A stretch of DNA of 34,772 nt from JAZDJT01 sp043803845 (lineage in GTDB: Bacteria > Patescibacteriota > Minisyncoccia > Minisyncoccales > GCA-002788555), in the NCBI GenBank assembly GCA_043803845.1, contig JAZDJT010000005.1:1-34772 (forward strand), read 5' to 3'. The notes under the pieces are model-generated. The model did not search any database and was not told where the DNA came from. It saw nothing but the letters and a program-made list of their open reading frames with translations. Shown in pieces: positions 1 through 7,899 of this stretch (positions are counted from its first letter, which is position 1; every line of letters begins with the position of its first letter). Made by a program: the position numbers and the translations under genes.

Positions 1-1
1 T

Positions 2-844
2 AATATTTGTTACGACTTCTTTGACGATTTTAGCAGTAATGATTTTTCAAAGTGGAATATCCTAGAGAATACCGCTGTTATCTGCAACGCCAGTTCCGGC
101 TACGCTCGCCTCGGCGGATATTACTCGGATGGTTATAAGCACTGCATAATTCAAGCAAAAAATACATTCGTCGCCAACACCGATGTTCTGTTGAATTTTC
201 AAATACTCTACGCTACGGAATGCGATGAGCTTTTAACCGTGGAAAGCGTTGAAGTGGAAAGCGGTGAAGGAAAAGGTTTGTGGGCGACTGGTCGGAGGAC
301 AGGTTTCGAGACGGAAGTTCACCCCGAATGCTGTCATAATACTTTATATAGTTTTTGCTGTTTCGGTAAATGTGGCGTTTTAATATCCAGTACAGAATCC
401 TATCAAAAAATTATCACTGGGATTGACGGGGATTACAGATTAAATTTTAAAGGAATCGGTCAGTGGTGTTCTTCCGGCGTAACCGGCAATGAATATCGAT
501 TAGATAATATTACCATTCAAAGATACGCTCTCAATCCAATCGATGATCCCGATGACGAAATAGTAGTTTCTGGCACGGAGGAACCGGTTCCGGCTGGGGT
601 CCTGCCTGGACAGGTAACAATAAGTGACACCAATTGTCCCGATGCCTTAGAATGTCCTGGCTTGTGCGACTGCGCCCAGAGTGAATTGTTGAATAATCAA
701 TATAGATACTCCGTAGTGATTACCCCCTATGGTAAGAAACGCAGCGATGGTTCCGGTTGTACCTGTCCTTCGTCCGACGATGATTGTTGTTGCCAGCCCA
801 AACCCAGGAACTACTGTATCGATAGCACTGGAGAAACTAAATAA
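2..844 (+). CDS. Cysteine-rich protein of unknown function, 5'-truncated by the window edge
   Basis: The frame is open from base 2 to the TAA at 842-844, so the start lies outside the window; the TTG at 191 is only an internal codon. About 280 residues are visible. The first part contains the phrase DDFSSNDFSKW followed by alternating strands, which resembles the opening of concanavalin/LamG-like beta-sandwich modules found in surface and phage structural proteins. The last 70 residues are rich in cysteine, with clusters CPGLCDCAQ, GCTCPSSDDDCCCQ and a final NYC. Such density suggests disulfides in an extracellular protein, or metal binding. No signal peptide or membrane segment can be seen in the visible part. 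A strong terminator follows. I do not recognise the family; a phage or prophage structural protein and a cell-surface protein are both possible. Confidence 0.75.
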   Translation, partial: NICYDFFDDFSSNDFSKWNILENTAVICNASSGYARLGGYYSDGYKHCIIQAKNTFVANTDVLLNFQILYATECDELLTVESVEVESGEGKGLWATGRRTGFETEVHPECCHNTLYSFCCFGKCGVLISSTESYQKIITGIDGDYRLNFKGIGQWCSSGVTGNEYRLDNITIQRYALNPIDDPDDEIVVSGTEEPVPAGVLPGQVTISDTNCPDALECPGLCDCAQSELLNNQYRYSVVITPYGKKRSDGSGCTCPSSDDDCCCQPKPRNYCIDSTGETK

Positions 845-892
845 GTTTTCTTAAAAGAAAGAAATTTCTTTAAAAGAGAAAATATTTTTTTA

Positions 893-922
893 AATCAGGT
901 TTTAAAAATAACCTGATTTTTT
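893..922 (+). terminator. Rho-independent terminator after the cysteine-rich gene
   Basis: A perfect 10-bp stem AAATCAGGTT / AACCTGATTT with a 7-nt loop is followed by a short run of T. It lies 49 bases after the stop of the cysteine-rich gene and before the ligA promoter, so it separates the two transcription units. Confidence 0.8.
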
Positions 923-931
923 AGTTCAGTC

Positions 932-960
932 TTTCAAAAACGAGCAAATTTTTATATAAT
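932..960 (+). promoter_or_regulatory. Probable sigma-70 type promoter for ligA
   Basis: A perfect TATAAT at 955-960 lies 17 bases after a weak -35 match, TTTCAA (932-937). Transcription would begin near 967, giving a leader of about 28 bases before the ligA ATG at 995. The position directly after a terminator supports it. The -35 element matches consensus at only three of six bases. Confidence 0.6.
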
Positions 961-994
961 TTAAGTCAATAAAAATCGATAAAGACAAAAGAAC

Positions 995-3010
995 ATGACA
1001 AAAAAAGAAGCTAAAGAGAGGATTGAAAAATTAAAGAAATTGATTAACGAAGCAAGGTACTCTTATCACGTTTTGGATAAATCCATAATACCAGATGATG
1101 CCTTTGACACCTTAAAACACGAACTTTTCGTGTTGGAAGAAAAATATCCAGAATTTCGCACGGCGGATTCCCCGACTCAAAGAATCGGAGGCAAACCATT
1201 GGAGAAATTTAAAAAAGTTAGCCACATTGTTAGGCAGTGGTCTTTCAACGACGCCTTTGAGGAAAAAGAGATAAGGGATTTCGACAAAAGGATAAAGAAG
1301 GAGCTGGGAGTTTTTAAAGTCGGCTATGCTTGTGAAATAAAGATTGACGGGATGCATATTATCTTGACCTACGATAAGGGATTTTTTAAAATCGGCGCTA
1401 CCAGAGGCGATGGTAAAATTGGTGAAGATGTTACGCAGAACTTAAAGACGATTGGATCGATTCCTCTGCGTTTGCGAAAGGACATCGACGGCGTATTTGA
1501 GGGAGAGGTTTATATGCGGAAGAGCACCTTCAAAAAGCTGAACAGAGAGAGAAAGAAGATAGGAGAGGAGCCCTTTGCCAATCCTCGCAACGCCGCCGCT
1601 GGAGCAATTCGGCAGCTAAACCCGAAAATTGCCGCAGAACGTCATCTTGATTGTTATGTTTACGATTATTCCTGGCCTGAAAAAAACATTCCCGAAACCC
1701 AGTTTGAAGAGCTAAAAGTCTTAGATGACTTCGGCTTTAAAGTCAATAAAAATTATCGTTTTTGCGAGAACGTTGATGAAGTTATCAACTTCTGGAAGGA
1801 GTGGAACAAAAGAAGAGGAAAAGAAGATTATTGGATTGACGGCATAGTGGTAAAAGTTGACAAAAGAGAACATCAGCAAAAACTTGGCTACACCGGTAAG
1901 GCTCCTCGTTGGGCGATTGCTTTTAAGTGGTCAGGAGAGGAAGCGGCTACAATATTGGAAAACGTTATTTTTCAAGTGGGAAGAACTGCTAAAATAACTC
2001 CGGTCGCCGTCTTAAAGCCGATTAACATAAAAGGGACGACGGTGACACGAGCTACCCTTCATAATTTTGATGAGATAAAGAGATTGAAAGTTAAAATCGG
2101 CGACACGGTCATAGTTGAAAAAGCCGGTGATGTCATTCCTCGCGTATTGAGGCCCATTCTCGAGTTGAGGCCAAAAGACGCGAGAGAAATAATTTTTCCC
2201 AAGACTTGTCCGATATGTGGCTCAAAAGTGATAAAGCCAGAGGGAGAAGTTGCTTATTATTGTAAAAGCCCGGAATGCGGCGCGATGCAAAAAAATCGTC
2301 TTTATTACTTTGTTTCCAAGGGAACTTTCAACATAGAAGGACTTGGGCCAAAGATAATCGATAGACTGATGGACGGAGGACTCATCTCAGACGCGGCCGA
2401 TTTATTCCTACTTAGAAAAGGCGATATCGAGCCCCTGGCAAGATTCGCCGAAAAATCGGCCTCCAATTTAATTAATTCCATTGAGAAAAGTAGAAACGTT
2501 ACACTGTCAAAACTCTTGGCAGCTTGCCAGATCAAATACGTTGGCAGAGAAACGGCGGAGCTTTTAGCAGACAATTTTGAAACTAAGGTAAAAAGCATTT
2601 CGGACATGATTAAATTATCCAAGAATTTGTCAGAGGGAGATTTAGAGAGAATAGAAGGAATAGGTCCTAAGGTCGGCGGAAGCATCAAGGAATGGTTTTT
2701 TCAAAAGAAAAACATCGATTTCTTACAAAAACTGGGAAAAGTTGGTATAAAGATAAAAAGTGAATCGCTCGCGGCAAAGAGCCAAAAATTAAAAGATGAG
2801 ACATTCGTCTTTACTGGCGAATTGTCATTGTTTTCAAGAGAAAAGGCCCGGGAAAAAGTTGAAAATCTCGGAGGTGAAGTTAACGATTTAGTTTCCAGAA
2901 AGACAAAATTTTTAGTCGCCGGAGAAAGCCCGGGTTCAAAACTGGGAAAAGCTAGAAAACTCGGCGTAAAAGTCATTAGTGAAAAGGATTTTCTAAAAAT
3001 GATAAAATAA
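995..3010 (+). CDS. ligA: NAD-dependent DNA ligase LigA
   Basis: Seals nicks in DNA during replication and repair, using NAD+ as adenylate donor. At 671 aa it is the usual full length. In order: NAD-binding Ia domain (about 1-60), adenylation domain with the catalytic lysine K116 in EIKIDG, OB fold, a four-cysteine zinc finger (CPICG...YYCKSPECG), helix-hairpin-helix repeats, and a C-terminal BRCT domain from about 600. Small departures from the family norm are FDTL where YDxL is usual in domain Ia, and QWSFNDAF where MLSLDNAF is usual. The ATG at 995 gives the normal N-terminus. It is the first gene after a promoter and is followed after 3 bases by the sugar kinase, so they are probably co-transcribed. 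Confidence 0.97.
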   Translation: MTKKEAKERIEKLKKLINEARYSYHVLDKSIIPDDAFDTLKHELFVLEEKYPEFRTADSPTQRIGGKPLEKFKKVSHIVRQWSFNDAFEEKEIRDFDKRIKKELGVFKVGYACEIKIDGMHIILTYDKGFFKIGATRGDGKIGEDVTQNLKTIGSIPLRLRKDIDGVFEGEVYMRKSTFKKLNRERKKIGEEPFANPRNAAAGAIRQLNPKIAAERHLDCYVYDYSWPEKNIPETQFEELKVLDDFGFKVNKNYRFCENVDEVINFWKEWNKRRGKEDYWIDGIVVKVDKREHQQKLGYTGKAPRWAIAFKWSGEEAATILENVIFQVGRTAKITPVAVLKPINIKGTTVTRATLHNFDEIKRLKVKIGDTVIVEKAGDVIPRVLRPILELRPKDAREIIFPKTCPICGSKVIKPEGEVAYYCKSPECGAMQKNRLYYFVSKGTFNIEGLGPKIIDRLMDGGLISDAADLFLLRKGDIEPLARFAEKSASNLINSIEKSRNVTLSKLLAACQIKYVGRETAELLADNFETKVKSISDMIKLSKNLSEGDLERIEGIGPKVGGSIKEWFFQKKNIDFLQKLGKVGIKIKSESLAAKSQKLKDETFVFTGELSLFSREKAREKVENLGGEVNDLVSRKTKFLVAGESPGSKLGKARKLGVKVISEKDFLKMIK

Positions 3011-3013
3011 TCT

Positions 3014-4027
3014 ATGAAATACGATGTAATTACTTTTGGTTCAGCAACAAGAGACGTTTTCTTAAAAGGGGATGGTTTCAAGGAAGTGACTGAGAAGAAG
3101 TTTTTCTCTGGAAGAGGTATCTGTCTTTCTCTTGGTTCAAAAATTCCAATCAAGGAAATCAATTTTGACAGCGGAGGCGGCGGAATCAATGCCGCTTTTA
3201 CCTTCAAAAACCAAGGCCTGAAGGTGGCCTTCTGCGGCATGGTAGGGGATGACTTCGCCGGACAGGATTTAACCAAAGAATTGAGAAGAAAGAGAATATC
3301 TACCGATTTTTTGTTTATTGATAAAAGTCATCACACCAACTATTCAATCATTATCCTAGCCGGCGATGAGAGAACGATACTCGCTTACAGAGGCGCTTCC
3401 GAATACCTCGACAGGAAGAGAGTTCCTTTAAAGAAGCTGGCATCGAAATGGTTTTACATCGCCCCCCTGTCTGGTAAGGCACTCCAACTTTGCGAGTTCT
3501 TATTAAAATTGGCTAAAAAAAATAGGATAAGCGTTGCCTTAAACCCCAGTAAGGAACAGTTGTCTCTGCCGAAAGAAAAACTGAAGAGAATGTTAAGCTT
3601 AACTGACGTTGTCTTTTTAAATCAGGAGGAAGCTTCTTTGGCGACAAAACTTCCCCACAACAAAGAAGAACAAATATTCAGGACTCTGGACAAGTGGGTA
3701 AGAGGTATCGTGGTTATGACCAAAGGCCCTTTTGGCGTAGTGGTTTCCGACGGCAATTATTTATACAGCGCGGGAATTTTTAAAACAAAAGTTGTTGACA
3801 GAACTGGTTCGGGTGATGCTTTTGGAAGCGGTTTTATTATGGGCTTAATTAAAGCAACCGGTAATCAGCAACCGGTAACCAGTAAGGCCATTGAGTATGC
3901 TATGCAATTTGGCTCGGCTAACGCCACGTCCGGCCTCAAAAAATTGGGTGCCAAAAACGGGCTCCTAGTTAGAGGGGAAGACATTTTCAAATTCGGTAAG
4001 TTAAAGATAAGTAAAAGAAAGCTTTAA
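3014..4027 (+). CDS. PfkB-family carbohydrate kinase
   Basis: A ribokinase/PfkB-type kinase that would phosphorylate a sugar or nucleoside with ATP; the substrate cannot be told from sequence. Seen: the N-terminal glycine-rich GGGGINAA (about 54-61), the GMVGDDFAGQDL segment that follows, and the C-terminal signature DRTGSGDAFGSGF, whose D268 is the catalytic base. Length (337 aa) is normal. Residues about 281-291 (ATGNQQPVTSK) are encoded by an imperfect tandem 14-bp repeat (3856-3883) and look like an insertion before the final helix. It starts 3 bases after ligA and ends 15 bases before pgk. A ribokinase-like, adenosine-kinase-like or fructokinase-like role are all open. Confidence 0.92.
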   Translation: MKYDVITFGSATRDVFLKGDGFKEVTEKKFFSGRGICLSLGSKIPIKEINFDSGGGGINAAFTFKNQGLKVAFCGMVGDDFAGQDLTKELRRKRISTDFLFIDKSHHTNYSIIILAGDERTILAYRGASEYLDRKRVPLKKLASKWFYIAPLSGKALQLCEFLLKLAKKNRISVALNPSKEQLSLPKEKLKRMLSLTDVVFLNQEEASLATKLPHNKEEQIFRTLDKWVRGIVVMTKGPFGVVVSDGNYLYSAGIFKTKVVDRTGSGDAFGSGFIMGLIKATGNQQPVTSKAIEYAMQFGSANATSGLKKLGAKNGLLVRGEDIFKFGKLKISKRKL

Positions 4028-4042
4028 GAGGCTTTGTTTTTT

Positions 4043-5080
4043 ATGAAAAGCATAAAAGAGGCGGATGTCAAAGGAAAAAAAGTTCTAATGCGATGCGAAT
4101 TCAACGTTCCTTTAGATGAAAATGGCAAAATTCTCGATGACTACGATTTAAGAAGAACCATCCCTACGATTGAGTATTTAGTGAAAAGAGAAGCCAGATT
4201 GATTTTGATGAGTCACCTGGACAGTCCCGGTGGAAAGGTAGTTGAGAATTTAAGATTAACTCCCGTACAGGAAAGACTTTTTGGATACCTCGATATGTCA
4301 ATTTCCAAAGCACCCGACTGCATTGGAACCAATATAAAAGAAATGGTTGATTCTCTGATTCCCGGCGAGGTTTTGTTGCTAGAAAACTTAAGGTTTCACG
4401 AAGAAGAAGAAGAAAACGATGAAGATTTTGCCAAGGAACTGTCTTCACTGGGAGATATTTTTGTTAATGAAGCTTTTGGAGTGTGCCATCGGGCGCACGC
4501 CTCTATCGTCGGCGTGCCAAAACATTTACCAAGTTACGCAGGTTTGCTTTTAGAAGAAGAAGTGAGAACGTTGGGTAGGGTAATGGAGTCTCCTGGAAGA
4601 CCGCTGGTGGCAATTTTTGGCGGTGCCAAAGCCGAAACCAAGATACCAGCCATTAAAAAATTTTTAGAAATCGCCGACTCTGTATTGGTCGGAGGCAAGA
4701 TATCTCTGGAATTGGAGGAGATGAAAATGAGTCATCGAAAGCTTGTTTTGCCCGAGGACTACAACCAGAATTTTGACATCGGAGACAAAACCATCAAAAA
4801 ATTTAAAGAAGTCATCAATGAGGCAGCCACTATCGTTTGGAATGGTCCGATGGGTTATTTGGAGAAAGAAGAATTTGAAAAGGGGACAAGGGAAATCGCC
4901 AAAGCCATTGCGGAATCGAAAGCTTTTAAAGTTGCGGGAGGTGGTGAGACTTCTTTGGCCATTGAAAAGTACGGTATCGGAGGGAAGATTGACTTTGTAT
5001 CGATCGGCGGGGGAGCTATGCTTCAGTTCTTGGCGGGAGACAGATTGCCAGGGTTGGAAGTTTTATCGTTTTATCAGTAA
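4043..5080 (+). CDS. pgk: Phosphoglycerate kinase, short and divergent
   Basis: Catalyses ATP formation from 1,3-bisphosphoglycerate in glycolysis. The family is clear from GGAKAETKI, VWNGPMGYLE, GGGETSLAIEKYG and the end SIGGGAMLQFLAG. From the ATG at 4043 it has 345 aa, against about 390-415 usually. Much of the loss is between LVGGKISLELEE and LPEDY in the nucleotide-binding half. Some 3-phosphoglycerate contacts are altered: the usual RVDFN is RCEFN and the usual HLGRP is HLDSP, so the arginine there is absent, while HRAHAS and the LRRTIPTI arginine remain. I chose ATG 4043 over the TTG at 4034 because MKSIKEADVKGKKVLMR matches the normal N-terminus. It is followed 5 bases later by the carboxypeptidase gene. 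Confidence 0.93.
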   Translation: MKSIKEADVKGKKVLMRCEFNVPLDENGKILDDYDLRRTIPTIEYLVKREARLILMSHLDSPGGKVVENLRLTPVQERLFGYLDMSISKAPDCIGTNIKEMVDSLIPGEVLLLENLRFHEEEEENDEDFAKELSSLGDIFVNEAFGVCHRAHASIVGVPKHLPSYAGLLLEEEVRTLGRVMESPGRPLVAIFGGAKAETKIPAIKKFLEIADSVLVGGKISLELEEMKMSHRKLVLPEDYNQNFDIGDKTIKKFKEVINEAATIVWNGPMGYLEKEEFEKGTREIAKAIAESKAFKVAGGGETSLAIEKYGIGGKIDFVSIGGGAMLQFLAGDRLPGLEVLSFYQ

Positions 5081-5085
5081 TTCTT

Positions 5086-6066
5086 ATGAAGAGGAAACTC
5101 TTTTTAATCGTCGCGATTTTCGCTTTAATTATCTCTCTTTTCTTTATTGTCCCTGAGAAAAACAGAAGATTTTTTTCGGCGACACCGAAAAACAAAGGAG
5201 GAATCCTAAAGGAGGAAGGCGGTAGCGAAGAATATCTAAATCTTGAAAACGTCTCCCGTTTTTGCCCCGCTTGTGGTCTTCTGCCGACAAGAAAACCCGA
5301 ACTTTCCCCGCCGCATCTTGGAGAAACAGCAGGAATAGCGATTCTTTTCAATGAGGACGGCAAGACTAACATACTATACGAAAAAAATATCGACCAGAGA
5401 CTTCCCATCGCCAGCCTGACAAAACTAATGACTGCCATGATAGTGATTGATAAATATCCTTTAGATAAGACAGTCGAAGTCTCTCAAGGGGCTGTTTGGA
5501 CAGAGGGGGAATCAGGGAGACTGTCGGCGGGCGAGAGAACATCCGTCTTAAATCTGCTTAGACTGACGCTCCTTGTCTCCAGCAACGATGCAGCATCGGT
5601 ATTGGCAGAGATTATCGGAACAAAAAGTTTCGTTGACCTAATGAACGAAAAAACAAAAGAGATAGGGCTGGAAAACACTCATTTTACCAACGTTCACGGT
5701 TTGGACGATAAAGAAAATTTTTCCTCCGTCGAAGACCTCGCTCTGCTCACTCAATATTCTCTTTTGTACTACCCGGAAATATGGGAGATTCTACAGGTGA
5801 AAGAAATAGATGTTTTTTCACAGGATTTTTTGGGAAGGAAAATTTTACACCACCTGAGAAACACCAATAAATTGATTTACCAAGAGGATGTTTTGGGCGG
5901 CAAGACGGGATACACAGAAGAGGCGAAAGAGACGATGATTCTGGCGACAAAAGCACCGCAAAAGACCCTAGGTAATATAATCATAGTTTTGCTGGGGGTA
6001 GATGATAGAATAAAAAGAGCTGAGGAGCTTTATGGCTGGACGAAAGGAGCGTATTATTGGAATTAA
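5086..6066 (+). CDS. dacA: D-alanyl-D-alanine carboxypeptidase (peptidase S11, PBP5-like)
   Basis: Removes the terminal D-Ala from peptidoglycan stem peptides outside the membrane, limiting cross-linking. The three penicillin-binding motifs are present: SLTK with S110 and K113, the SxN motif at S165-S166-N167, and KTG at 273-275. An N-terminal hydrophobic helix (about 5-22) acts as signal or anchor. Residues 23-80 form a low-complexity linker with an unusual RFCPACG. At 326 aa it is shorter than E. coli PBP5 and lacks the C-terminal beta domain and amphipathic anchor, so the N-terminal helix probably does the anchoring. Five bases separate it from pgk, and mraY follows 22 bases on. Confidence 0.95.
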   Translation: MKRKLFLIVAIFALIISLFFIVPEKNRRFFSATPKNKGGILKEEGGSEEYLNLENVSRFCPACGLLPTRKPELSPPHLGETAGIAILFNEDGKTNILYEKNIDQRLPIASLTKLMTAMIVIDKYPLDKTVEVSQGAVWTEGESGRLSAGERTSVLNLLRLTLLVSSNDAASVLAEIIGTKSFVDLMNEKTKEIGLENTHFTNVHGLDDKENFSSVEDLALLTQYSLLYYPEIWEILQVKEIDVFSQDFLGRKILHHLRNTNKLIYQEDVLGGKTGYTEEAKETMILATKAPQKTLGNIIIVLLGVDDRIKRAEELYGWTKGAYYWN

Positions 6067-6088
6067 CACATAATTAAAGCCTCGAAAT

Positions 6089-7153
6089 ATGGAACCAATT
6101 GCTACCAATGTCATCAAGATATTTGTTTTATCGATAGCCGCCAGTGTAGTTGCTGTCGTCTGGACACCGGCCTTAACTAGTTTCTTGTATCGACATAAAC
6201 TCTGGCGTAAAAACGCTCGGAAGAAAGCCATTGATGGAAATGAGGCCGTTTTTTTTCACAAGTTTCACAAAGAGAAAGAAGTGGAGCGTCCTCGCTTTGG
6301 AGGGTTGCTGATTTGGGTTACCACTTTATTTATCGCTTTGTTTTTTTGGTTTCTCGCCAGATTATTCCCGATGCAGAACGCAATCCAAAAATTAAATTTT
6401 TTATCAAGATCTCAAACATGGCTACCCCTATTTGCCATGTTTGCCAGTGCTCTTTTGGGCATTGTGGATGACGTTTTACAAGTGAGAGGTAAGGGTAAAT
6501 ATATCGCTGGTGGCCTTACTTTTTGGCAGAGATTTGTGATTGTTAGTTTGATAGGTTTGATAGGGGGTTGGTGGTTTTATTTTAAACTCGGTTTCGAAAC
6601 TCTGCACATCCCTGGGAATGGAGATTTCTTTATTGGTCCTTTTTATATTATCCTTTTTGTAATAGTAACCTTGGCCTGCTGGTCTGGTGGAGTTATCGAC
6701 GGCGTCGATGGTCTCGCTGGCGGCGCCTTCGCTTCCATGTTTGCCGCCATAGGGATAATAGCCTTTTCTCAAGACAAAATTAATTTAGCCGCTTTCTGCG
6801 GAGTTGTTACGGGAGCGATTCTTTCTTTCTTATGGTTTAACATTCCGCCAGCCAGGTTCTATATGGGGGAGACGGGAAGTCTCGCCCTTACTTCTACCTT
6901 GGCGGTAGTCGCTTTTTTGACCGACTCAGTTTTGGTTTTGCCTATAATAGGAGGACTGTTAGTCATTGAGGCTGGTTCCGTTATACTGCAGCTTTTGTCC
7001 AAAAGATTTCTCAAGAAAAAAATATTCCTTTCCACGCCGATTCATCACCACCTGGAAGCTATCGGTTGGCAGTCCCACAAGATTACCATGAGGTTCTGGG
7101 TGATAGGAGTGGTATTGGCGATAATTGGAGTAGCGATAAGGTTGTTGGGATAA
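6089..7153 (+). CDS. mraY: Phospho-N-acetylmuramoyl-pentapeptide transferase MraY
   Basis: Integral membrane enzyme that transfers phospho-MurNAc-pentapeptide to undecaprenyl phosphate, forming lipid I. Diagnostic motifs in order: RPRFGGLLIW near the N-terminus, GIVDDVLQV with the aspartate pair, DGVDGLAGG, ETGSLALTSTLA, and PIHHHLEAIGWQ with the triple histidine. About ten hydrophobic helices fit the fold. The length (354 aa) is normal. The TAA at 7151-7153 is one base from the stop of the convergent 3D gene, with no terminator visible between. It is the only precursor-transferase gene here; murG and the mur ligases must lie elsewhere. Confidence 0.95.
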   Translation: MEPIATNVIKIFVLSIAASVVAVVWTPALTSFLYRHKLWRKNARKKAIDGNEAVFFHKFHKEKEVERPRFGGLLIWVTTLFIALFFWFLARLFPMQNAIQKLNFLSRSQTWLPLFAMFASALLGIVDDVLQVRGKGKYIAGGLTFWQRFVIVSLIGLIGGWWFYFKLGFETLHIPGNGDFFIGPFYIILFVIVTLACWSGGVIDGVDGLAGGAFASMFAAIGIIAFSQDKINLAAFCGVVTGAILSFLWFNIPPARFYMGETGSLALTSTLAVVAFLTDSVLVLPIIGGLLVIEAGSVILQLLSKRFLKKKIFLSTPIHHHLEAIGWQSHKITMRFWVIGVVLAIIGVAIRLLG

Positions 7154-7154
7154 T

Positions 7155-7739
7155 TTACCTTAGTATTACTATTTCGGAATGCCTCTTGCCGAATTTTATC
7201 GCTTCTTGATAAGAAGGCATCCAGATGTCAACTTTGTACCAATACTTATTCGACATTCTGTCTTCTACCGTAAAGATTTTGTCTCCAAAGAGTGAGGGTA
7301 TTTTTATCTTAGTTCCGAAAGGCAAGAAGTTCACCGCCACCGTGCCGTCTTTCACGCGTGTTCCCGAGGCAGTCCTAAAGGGATTGCCATCGCACTGAGA
7401 AACAGTGGAAGAGTAAGCGGTAAGTGTAACCTTGACTTTCCGATTGGACTTTGCGGTTTTCTTCTTGACGTTTTTAGCCTCAGTATTCTTGGCAAGAGAG
7501 AAATTAGGATTTAAACTTAAGAAGGTGTTGTCACTGAGAATATAATCTCCTTTTTGAGATTTATTCTTTACGCCCTGCTTTTGACCATAATCTATCGCGT
7601 TTATGCCAGTTTTTTTCTTAGCATCCAGCTTAAAAGAAAGGGAGTTAATACCGAAAGAAAAGATTAACAAAAATGGCAAAAACCTTCTCTGGTAAAAATC
7701 AATATGAAATCTCACGAGTTTTTTTAAAAAAATCATCAT
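7155..7739 (-). CDS. Secreted 3D-domain protein, probable cell-wall hydrolase
   Basis: The C-terminal 90 residues match the 3D domain (three conserved aspartates, double-psi beta barrel related to MltA/RlpA): VTLTAYSS, then GTRVKDGTVAVN, FLPFGTKIKIPS, FTVEDRMSNK and KVDIWM. Proteins with this domain generally cleave or bind peptidoglycan glycan strands. The N-terminus is basic and then hydrophobic (about 18-34), a signal or anchor, followed by a lysine- and asparagine-rich linker to about residue 100. Two ATG codons, 7739 and 7736, could start it. It is a one-gene unit with its own good promoter (7797-7825) and a hairpin leader that includes the ribosome-binding site. It converges on mraY with a one-base gap. 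Confidence 0.88.
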   Translation of the reverse strand: MMIFLKKLVRFHIDFYQRRFLPFLLIFSFGINSLSFKLDAKKKTGINAIDYGQKQGVKNKSQKGDYILSDNTFLSLNPNFSLAKNTEAKNVKKKTAKSNRKVKVTLTAYSSTVSQCDGNPFRTASGTRVKDGTVAVNFLPFGTKIKIPSLFGDKIFTVEDRMSNKYWYKVDIWMPSYQEAIKFGKRHSEIVILR

Positions 7740-7749
7740 AAAATTAAAA

Positions 7750-7793
7750 ACCCCCTTTGGGGTCTTGCGTAAAGCTTGGAAAAACCAAGCGCA
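7750..7793 (-). promoter_or_regulatory. Structured 5' leader of the 3D-domain gene
   Basis: In the transcript two hairpins precede the start codon. The first is GCTTGG-TTTTT-CCAAGC (7774-7790), which can be extended by a TGCG/CGCA helix with a bulge (7766-7769, 7790-7793). The second is ACCCC-AAAG-GGGGT (7750-7763), followed by T4AATTTT, so it resembles a weak intrinsic terminator. The G-rich arm is also the only Shine-Dalgarno candidate (AAAGGGGG), so folding would hide it. Attenuation, a thermosensor or a small riboswitch are possible; I recognise no known class. Confidence 0.5.
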
Positions 7794-7796
7794 CCA

Positions 7797-7825
7797 ACTA
7801 TACTATAAATAAAAATGACTGTCAA
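7797..7825 (-). promoter_or_regulatory. Promoter of the 3D-domain gene
   Basis: On the minus strand a perfect TTGACA (7825-7820) is followed after 17 bases by TATAGT (7802-7797). Transcription would begin about 7790, giving a leader of about 50 bases that contains both hairpins. Confidence 0.8.
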
Positions 7826-7847
7826 GTATTCATGGTAATTGTAGGCA

Positions 7848-7884
7848 CTAGCGATGTTTTTATCTAAAACATTGGTCTAGCGAT
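7848..7884. promoter_or_regulatory. Inverted repeat framed by direct repeats before recO, possible operator
   Basis: ATGTTTT-TATCT-AAAACAT (7854-7872) is a perfect 7-bp inverted repeat. CTAGCGAT occurs on each side (7848-7855 and 7877-7884). The element lies 15 bases before the recO start and about 25 bases upstream of the 3D gene's -35 box, so a bound protein could affect either gene. No transcription factor is identified. Confidence 0.4.
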
Positions 7885-7899
7885 CTTGTATCCCAAAAT

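Noticed and set aside
2305..2688. Long minus-strand frames inside ligA and other genes
   Set aside because: They lie opposite well-identified genes, lack family features and follow from codon bias of the coding strand.
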